10,587 bases of DNA from Pyramidobacter sp. GTDB lineage: Bacteria; Synergistota; Synergistia; Synergistales; Dethiosulfovibrionaceae. Each line of letters starts with the position of its first letter. The first letter of the stretch is position 1. The translations under genes were made by a program, and so were the position numbers. Below, one piece after another: positions 6,434-10,587 of this stretch. The notes under the pieces are model-generated. The model was not told the origin of the DNA. It did not search any database and saw nothing but the letters and a program-made list of their open reading frames with translations. Location: the NCBI GenBank assembly GCA_016286835.1, contig JAEEUD010000036.1, positions 1 to 10,587 of the forward strand, read 5' to 3'.

Positions 6434-7624
6434 TTGAAACAGGAACTGTACGACCGCATCGAATCGTACAAGGCAGAACTGTGCGCGATCTCTGATGACA
6501 TTTACGATCATCCCGAGATCGGCCTGACGGAAAAGCACGCTTCCGCGCTGCTGACCGGCTGGCTGGAAAAGCAGGGCTTCGCCGTCGAACGCGGCGTCGG
6601 CGGCATCGAAACGGCGTTCCGCGCCTCGTATCACAGGGGCGAAGGCGGCCCGCGGATCGGCCTGCTCTGCGAGTACGACGCGCTGCCCAAGATGGGGCAC
6701 GCCTGCGGCCACCAGATGCAGGGACCGTGCATCCTCGCCGCGGCCGCGGCCCTGAAAGACAGTTCGCTGCCCGGGCCGTTCTCCGTCGTCGTCTACGGCA
6801 CTCCGGCCGAGGAGACCGAGGGCGGCAAGATCATGATGATCAATCACGGCGACTGCTTCGGCGACATCGACGTGGCACTGATGATGCACGGCAGCGGCGA
6901 GACGACGACCGACGTGAAGTCGATGGCGATGAGCAAGTTCGACGTCATCTACCACGGCAAGGCGGCGCACTCGGCCATCAAGCCGGAGCTGGGGCGCAGC
7001 TCGCTGGACGCTACGTCGCTGGCCTTCCACGGCGTAGAGTGCCTGCGCGAGCACGTCAAGGAAGACACCCGCATCCACTACAACATCATGGACGGCGGCG
7101 GCACGGGAGCGAATACCGTTCCTTCCTACACGCGGTCGCAGTTTTACGTGCGGTCGTACAACCGCGTTTATCTGGAAAGCGTCATCGAGAGATTCCTCAA
7201 GGTGCTCAACGGCGCGGCGATGATGACCGAGACGGAAGTGGAGATCATCCGCACGAAGGACGTACATAACAAGATCCCGGCGCTGAAGCTCAACGACGTG
7301 ATCATGGACAACGCCCGCGCCGTGAACGCGCCGGTGATCCGCCCGCCGCGACTGAAGACCGGCAGCACCGACCTCGGCAACGTCATGCAGCTGATGCCGG
7401 GCTCGTGCATCCGCGTCGCCTTCGTGCCCGAGGGCTCGCCGTCGCACTCGCAGGCGTACCTCGACGCGGGCAAGACGGAAAAGGCGCACGACGCGATCAT
7501 GTACGGCGCGAAGATCCTGGCCGGCACGGCCGCCGATCTCATCACCGTGCCCGGACTGATGGACGAGGTGCAAAGCGAGTATCGCGCAAACCGCGAGCGG
7601 CAGATGGCCGAAGCGCGCGGATAA
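6434..7624 (+). CDS. M20-family metallopeptidase / amidohydrolase (PM20D2/AbgB-like)
   Basis: This is a di-zinc-type amidohydrolase that cleaves an amide or peptide bond in a small substrate such as an N-acyl amino acid, a dipeptide or an aminobenzoyl-glutamate-type compound. Visible motifs in the 396 residues are YDALP (81-85), HACGH with likely ligands C91 and H93 (89-93), PAEE with the probable base E126 and ligand E127, MHG with H152, KAAHSA (176-181, H179 of the lid domain contacts substrate in the family), GSTDLGNV (310-317) and PSHS with the last ligand H338. There is no signal peptide, so it is cytoplasmic. The start is TTG at 6434, set by AGGGGG at 6421-6426 with a 7-nt spacer; no in-frame ATG lies near. 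It is first in an operon with the YfcC-family carrier, suggesting that the carrier moves its substrate or product. Exact substrate unknown. Confidence 0.93.
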   Translation: MKQELYDRIESYKAELCAISDDIYDHPEIGLTEKHASALLTGWLEKQGFAVERGVGGIETAFRASYHRGEGGPRIGLLCEYDALPKMGHACGHQMQGPCILAAAAALKDSSLPGPFSVVVYGTPAEETEGGKIMMINHGDCFGDIDVALMMHGSGETTTDVKSMAMSKFDVIYHGKAAHSAIKPELGRSSLDATSLAFHGVECLREHVKEDTRIHYNIMDGGGTGANTVPSYTRSQFYVRSYNRVYLESVIERFLKVLNGAAMMTETEVEIIRTKDVHNKIPALKLNDVIMDNARAVNAPVIRPPRLKTGSTDLGNVMQLMPGSCIRVAFVPEGSPSHSQAYLDAGKTEKAHDAIMYGAKILAGTAADLITVPGLMDEVQSEYRANRERQMAEARG

Positions 7625-7668
7625 GATAAACCGGCTGCAACACCAACTTTATCAAGGGGGTTATTTCT

Positions 7669-9078
7669 ATGAGTGAAGAAGTCAAAGTGGCTGCCAAGCC
7701 GAAGAAGTCGCTGAACACGCTGGTCGTGATCTTTTCGATCATCGTCATCGCCTGCGCGCTGACGTGGATCATCCCCGCCGGCGAGTTCAACCGCGTCAAG
7801 GACGCCGTCACCGGCCGCAAGGTCGTCGATGCCGCGTCGTTCCATCTGGTCGAGAAGGCGCCCGTCAACCCGATCCTCATTCCCATGCACATCGCCCAGG
7901 GCGCGAAGAGCGCCGTCGATCTGCTCTTCATGCTGCTCTGCTCGGGCGCGGCGTTCCACGTCGTGATCGCCTCGGGCGCCATGCACAGCTCGATCGGCAC
8001 GCTGGCGCTGAAATACAAGGACAAAAAGACGATGTTCGTGCTGGCGATGTTCGTGATGTTCTGCCTGATCATGCTCACGCACGGCCTCATCGACTTTGTC
8101 GCCTTCGCTCCCGTGCTGGTGATGATCTGCCTTGCACTGGGACTTGACTCGATCACCGCCGTCGCCATCATGACCGGCGGTACGGCAGTCGGCTTCGCCA
8201 CCGGTATGCTCCAGCCCAGCACGACGCTGATCGCACAGGAGCTGGCGGGCCTGCCTCCTTTCTCCGGCCTCTGGTACCGCGCCATCTGCTTCGGCCTGTA
8301 CATGATCCTCACCGGCTTCCTGATCTGGCGCTACACCGTGAAGATCACGAAGGATCCGACCGCTTCGCCGATGTATGACATGGACCGTGAGACCAACCTC
8401 GGCGATCCCGAGGCGATCAAGGCCTACGGTCCGATGGACCTCGGCAAGTGGGGCGTGGCTCTGGCCGTCGTCGCCTCGCTCGTGCTGATGGTCTACGGCA
8501 GCGTCTACCTGAAGTGGAAGTATCAGCACCTGTCGGCCACGTTCATCGGCCTTGCCATCGTCTGCGGCGCGTTCGCCCGCATGAGCCCCGCTAAGATCGC
8601 CAAAACGTTCGTCGACGGCGCCAAGAGCATGGTCATGGTGTTCTTCCTCGTTGCCTCGGCGCGCGCGATTTCCAGCATCCTCGCCCAGGGCAAGGTGCTC
8701 GACACGATCGTCTACGGCCTTGGCGAAATGCTGAAGCTCGTTCCCGGCGTACTCCAGGCTCCGGCCATGTTCATCGCCAACCTGTTCGTCAACACGGTCA
8801 TCCCCTCCGGCTCCGGCCAGGCTGCGGCCGTCATGCCCATCATGCTGCCGCTGGCCGACATCGTCGGCATGACCCGCCAGACGGCCATCCTCGCCTTCAA
8901 CTTCGGCGACGGCTTCTGCAACTGGGTCATCCCCACCAGCTCGGCCCTGATGGCAGTGCTCGGCATCGTCAACATGCCGTTCGAGCGCTGGATGAAGTAC
9001 AGCTGGCGCGTCTTCCTCTGGTGGGTCGCCCTCGGCTGCGTCCTCACCGCTGTTGCGCAGATGATCAAGCTGGCGTAA
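7669..9078 (+). CDS. YfcC-family (DcuC-like, Pfam C4-dicarboxylate anaerobic carrier) membrane transporter
   Basis: This is a secondary carrier of the YfcC/DcuC-like family, which includes proteins annotated as C4-dicarboxylate, basic amino acid or short peptide transporters. It has 469 residues and about 11-12 membrane segments: helix 1 at about 16-36 ending in WIIPAGEF, others at about 82-103, 121-158, 162-180, 201-221, 260-282, 288-304, 318-338, 360-380, 383-397, 405-435 and 444-466. The family hallmark is VIPSGSGQAAAVMPIMLPLAD (377-397) followed by RQTAILAFNFGDGFCNWVIPTS (403-424). The ATG at 7669 has AAGGGGG with an 8-nt spacer. It follows the hydrolase by 44 bp with no terminator or promoter visible between, so they form one transcript. 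It probably imports the hydrolase's substrate or exports a product; direction and substrate cannot be read from the sequence. Confidence 0.92.
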   Translation: MSEEVKVAAKPKKSLNTLVVIFSIIVIACALTWIIPAGEFNRVKDAVTGRKVVDAASFHLVEKAPVNPILIPMHIAQGAKSAVDLLFMLLCSGAAFHVVIASGAMHSSIGTLALKYKDKKTMFVLAMFVMFCLIMLTHGLIDFVAFAPVLVMICLALGLDSITAVAIMTGGTAVGFATGMLQPSTTLIAQELAGLPPFSGLWYRAICFGLYMILTGFLIWRYTVKITKDPTASPMYDMDRETNLGDPEAIKAYGPMDLGKWGVALAVVASLVLMVYGSVYLKWKYQHLSATFIGLAIVCGAFARMSPAKIAKTFVDGAKSMVMVFFLVASARAISSILAQGKVLDTIVYGLGEMLKLVPGVLQAPAMFIANLFVNTVIPSGSGQAAAVMPIMLPLADIVGMTRQTAILAFNFGDGFCNWVIPTSSALMAVLGIVNMPFERWMKYSWRVFLWWVALGCVLTAVAQMIKLA

Positions 9079-9102
9079 GCGTATTTATTAAAACCGCATA
9101 AT

Positions 9103-9151
9103 AATGCCGCTGCGTGCCGTGTAAAATTTACCGGCGCACAGCGGCATTTTT
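9103..9151 (+). terminator. Intrinsic terminator after the YfcC-family gene
   Basis: AATGCCGCTG (9103-9112) pairs perfectly with CAGCGGCATT (9139-9148). Inner GCCG (9116-9119) and CGGC (9132-9135) also pair, and the transcript ends in T5 (9147-9151). It starts 25 bp past the stop codon and closes the M20-yfcC operon. The complementary A-rich side is weak, so it acts mainly rightward. Confidence 0.9.
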
Positions 9152-9520
9152 GTCTATGCGATCTACGATGAATCGCAAGGCGATAAACATACCCGCGTTC
9201 TGATACTATTTCTTTGCTGAAATGTTAATACCCCGTAGGGGGCTCATCCCGTGTACTCGCCCGTACTGAGTTTTAAGATGCGATCGAGCACGGGCGATCA
9301 CATGGGTTCACCCCTATGATAGTTTAGCAATTTGATTGACAAAGAGTATAAGTTCTGTTTCGGAGCGCAAGCATGTTTTCAGGGAAACTCTAATGAGTCC
9401 CGTGAACTGTCAAGGAATTTCGTCGTATGGGATTCCAGAAGCGAAGAGGCACAACGTAGCTATTTGTGTGAGCTTCGATAAAGTCAGACAGCGGAAAATC
9501 ACCGGTGTGCGATTTAATAA
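9152..9520. other. Lower-GC gap without a recognisable gene
   Basis: About 370 bp between the yfcC terminator and the broken glycosyltransferase. Plus-strand frames read only short, unplaced peptides. One is TTG-started at 9336 and runs to 9557, into the glycosyltransferase end. Another lies in a different frame at 9323-9481, between stops, containing FVVWDSRSEEAQ. Neither has a ribosome site or a family I recognise, so I do not call a gene. The segment holds several hairpins, listed separately, and is visibly poorer in GC than the operons to the left. It could be remnant DNA of a lost gene or mobile element. Confidence 0.5.
9257..9297. repeat. Imperfect inverted repeat (hairpin) in the 9152-9520 gap
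   Basis: TCGCCCGTACT (9257-9267) is complementary to AGCACGGGCGA (9287-9297) at 10 of 11 positions, with a 19-nt loop. A small CCCC-GTA-GGGG hairpin lies upstream near 9231 and a CATGGG...CCCTATG hairpin just downstream (9301-9318). No T run follows, so it is not an intrinsic terminator. The role is unknown; structured DNA ends of transposons or a structured RNA are possible. Confidence 0.5.
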
Positions 9521-10575
9521 TCAGCTTTTAAACAGCGCCTCGATCTTTTTCCATTGACCTTTGAGGTTCATATACACAGTTGCCATCGTAATCCGTCGAT
9601 GATAGAGCAGCGACAGAAAACGTCGCTTACGGCCGCTGATGCGCTCGCGCGCTCGTTCGTCCTCAAACGCCGAACGGAAATAAGGCGTCTCGGAAATACG
9701 TCGCAAAAATTCGCGCCGCTGAGTGAAATTCTCGGGGCAGTCCTTCTCGCAGACGTTGCGTGCGATCGTTGCGTATTCGCCGAGCAGATGGTAGTCGGCG
9801 ATAAAATCAAAATCCGGCACAAGCTGCCGCAGCGCATCATTCCCCTTCAGGTAAGCCGCACAAGCCTCCACCCCGCGCAGAGAACCGACCGATTCCGGCG
9901 GTCTGTAGCCGCGCGTTTCCGATGAATCCAGTTCGCGAAAATGATACGACAGGCTCGGTACGAGACAAACTTTTTTCGCTCGCGCATAAAAGTCGAAGTT
10001 AAACATCGCATCGTCGCCACGAATTGCTTGAAATGACAATTCCTTGACGATCGAGCGCTTATAAATTCCGTGCCACGGGGCGAATGCGCTGATGCTACCG
10101 AAGAACATTTCGTCGATCATCTCATGCCCGCTCAAAAAGCGCAGCTCGCGCGTGATCGGCTTCACAGCTTTTACCCGTCCCACGTCGTCGTTATAGACGT
10201 AACCGTCCATCACCGCGTCTACGTCATGCTCCCTTGCGTAAGCGTACAAACATTCATATCGGTCAAGGTCAAGCCAGTCGTCGATATCGACGAACGCGAT
10301 CCATTCGCCGACCGCCCTCGCAGAGCGTGATTCCGGGCGCCGGCCGCGCCGCAGTTTTGCGGCAAGTCGATCACCTTCACGCGCGAGTCTTGCTCCGCGT
10401 ATCTTTGCAGCCATTTCAGCGAGCTGTCTTTCGAGCGGTCGTTGACGAGAAAGATTTCAAGGTCCTGAAACGTTTGTCCGATTAGAGAATCGACGCATTT
10501 TTCGATAAATCTTTCAGCGTTGTACACCGGCACAATGATGCTGACGGCAGGTGAATTTCTGCCTGTGTTCGACAT
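9521..10575 (-). pseudogene. Glycosyltransferase family 2 gene, interrupted by a one-base frameshift
   Basis: GT2 enzymes transfer a sugar from a nucleotide-sugar donor, typically for capsule, O-antigen or other surface glycans. The N-terminal frame (ATG at 10575, GGAG ribosome site, 8-nt spacer) gives SIIVPVYNAERFIEKCVDSL and GAAGARNHALR, standard GT-A fold features. The match then jumps to another frame: VGEWIAFVDIDDWLD with the metal/donor-binding DxD-type motif, and on to the stop at 9521. The break lies near 10315-10318 (CTGCGAGGGCGGTC on the minus strand). Restoring one base, for example to CTG CGA GAG GCG GTC, would read L-R-E-A-V and give one protein of about 351 residues, a normal GT2 size. 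Both halves are otherwise intact with no further stops, so the lesion is recent, a sequencing error, or a switchable site. GC is lower than in the transport operons, and nothing recognisable terminates it within the window. Confidence 0.88.
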
Positions 10576-10587
10576 TTTTAAAACTCC

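Noticed and set aside
6359..8529. Minus-strand open frames of 404, 453 and 256 codons opposite the M20 and yfcC genes
   Set aside because: Shadows of genes with strong family motifs; the translations are H/R/D/A-biased and match no family.
9336..9364. TTGACA at 9336-9341 as a -35 element
   Set aside because: No acceptable -10 hexamer at 16-18 nt downstream.
9490..9520. CACCGGTG palindrome followed by T-rich sequence as a terminator for the glycosyltransferase
   Set aside because: The perfect palindrome leaves no loop, so a stable hairpin is not expected; no other stem was found.
9336..9557. 73-codon plus-strand frame starting at TTG
   Set aside because: No ribosome site, no recognisable similarity, and it overlaps the 3' end of the glycosyltransferase. 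Kept only as part of the gap description.
1..10587. CRISPR arrays, tRNA or rRNA genes, complete insertion sequences
   Set aside because: No regularly spaced repeats, no cloverleaf or rRNA signatures and no transposase family motifs were seen on either strand.

Overview
The window is high-GC bacterial DNA with Shine-Dalgarno-led genes (AGGGGG and GGAGG types) and little intergenic space. It carries a tripartite tricarboxylate (TTT) transporter, a YfcC-family carrier, an M20 amidohydrolase and a Trk potassium system. This gene set and base composition would suit an anaerobic, amino-acid-fermenting bacterium such as a member of the Synergistota. That placement is inference from gene content; no 16S rRNA or other marker gene is present.

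Layout. (1) Positions 1-2010, minus strand: trkA and the first 210 codons of trkH, only 3 nt apart; trkH runs off the left edge. An extended -10 promoter with a roughly 85-nt leader precedes trkA. (2) Positions 2140-5252, minus strand: a tctC-tctB-tctA operon (periplasmic binding protein, small membrane subunit, large membrane subunit) with a -35/-10 promoter upstream of tctC and an intrinsic terminator after tctA. (3) Positions 5359-6264, minus strand: an IclR-family regulator with its own strong terminator. (4) Positions 6327-9151, plus strand, divergent from the regulator: a near-consensus promoter, a TTG-initiated M20 amidohydrolase, a YfcC-family carrier and an intrinsic terminator. (5) Positions 9152-9520: a lower-GC gap of about 370 bp with hairpins and no recognisable gene. 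(6) Positions 9521-10575, minus strand: a family-2 glycosyltransferase broken by a single-base frameshift near 10316.

How the parts fit. Regions 2-4 look like one carboxylate or N-acyl-amino-acid scavenging module. The IclR-family protein would control a high-affinity binding-protein-dependent TTT importer on one side, and a hydrolase plus secondary carrier on the other. Both promoters carry an inverted repeat on their -35 element, and an ATTTTTTC(A/G)A word recurs at both, which makes shared control by the IclR-family protein plausible. The substrate cannot be read from the sequence. The Trk genes are a separate housekeeping potassium uptake unit. The glycosyltransferase end of the window appears to be the start of a different, probably surface-glycan, locus of lower GC.
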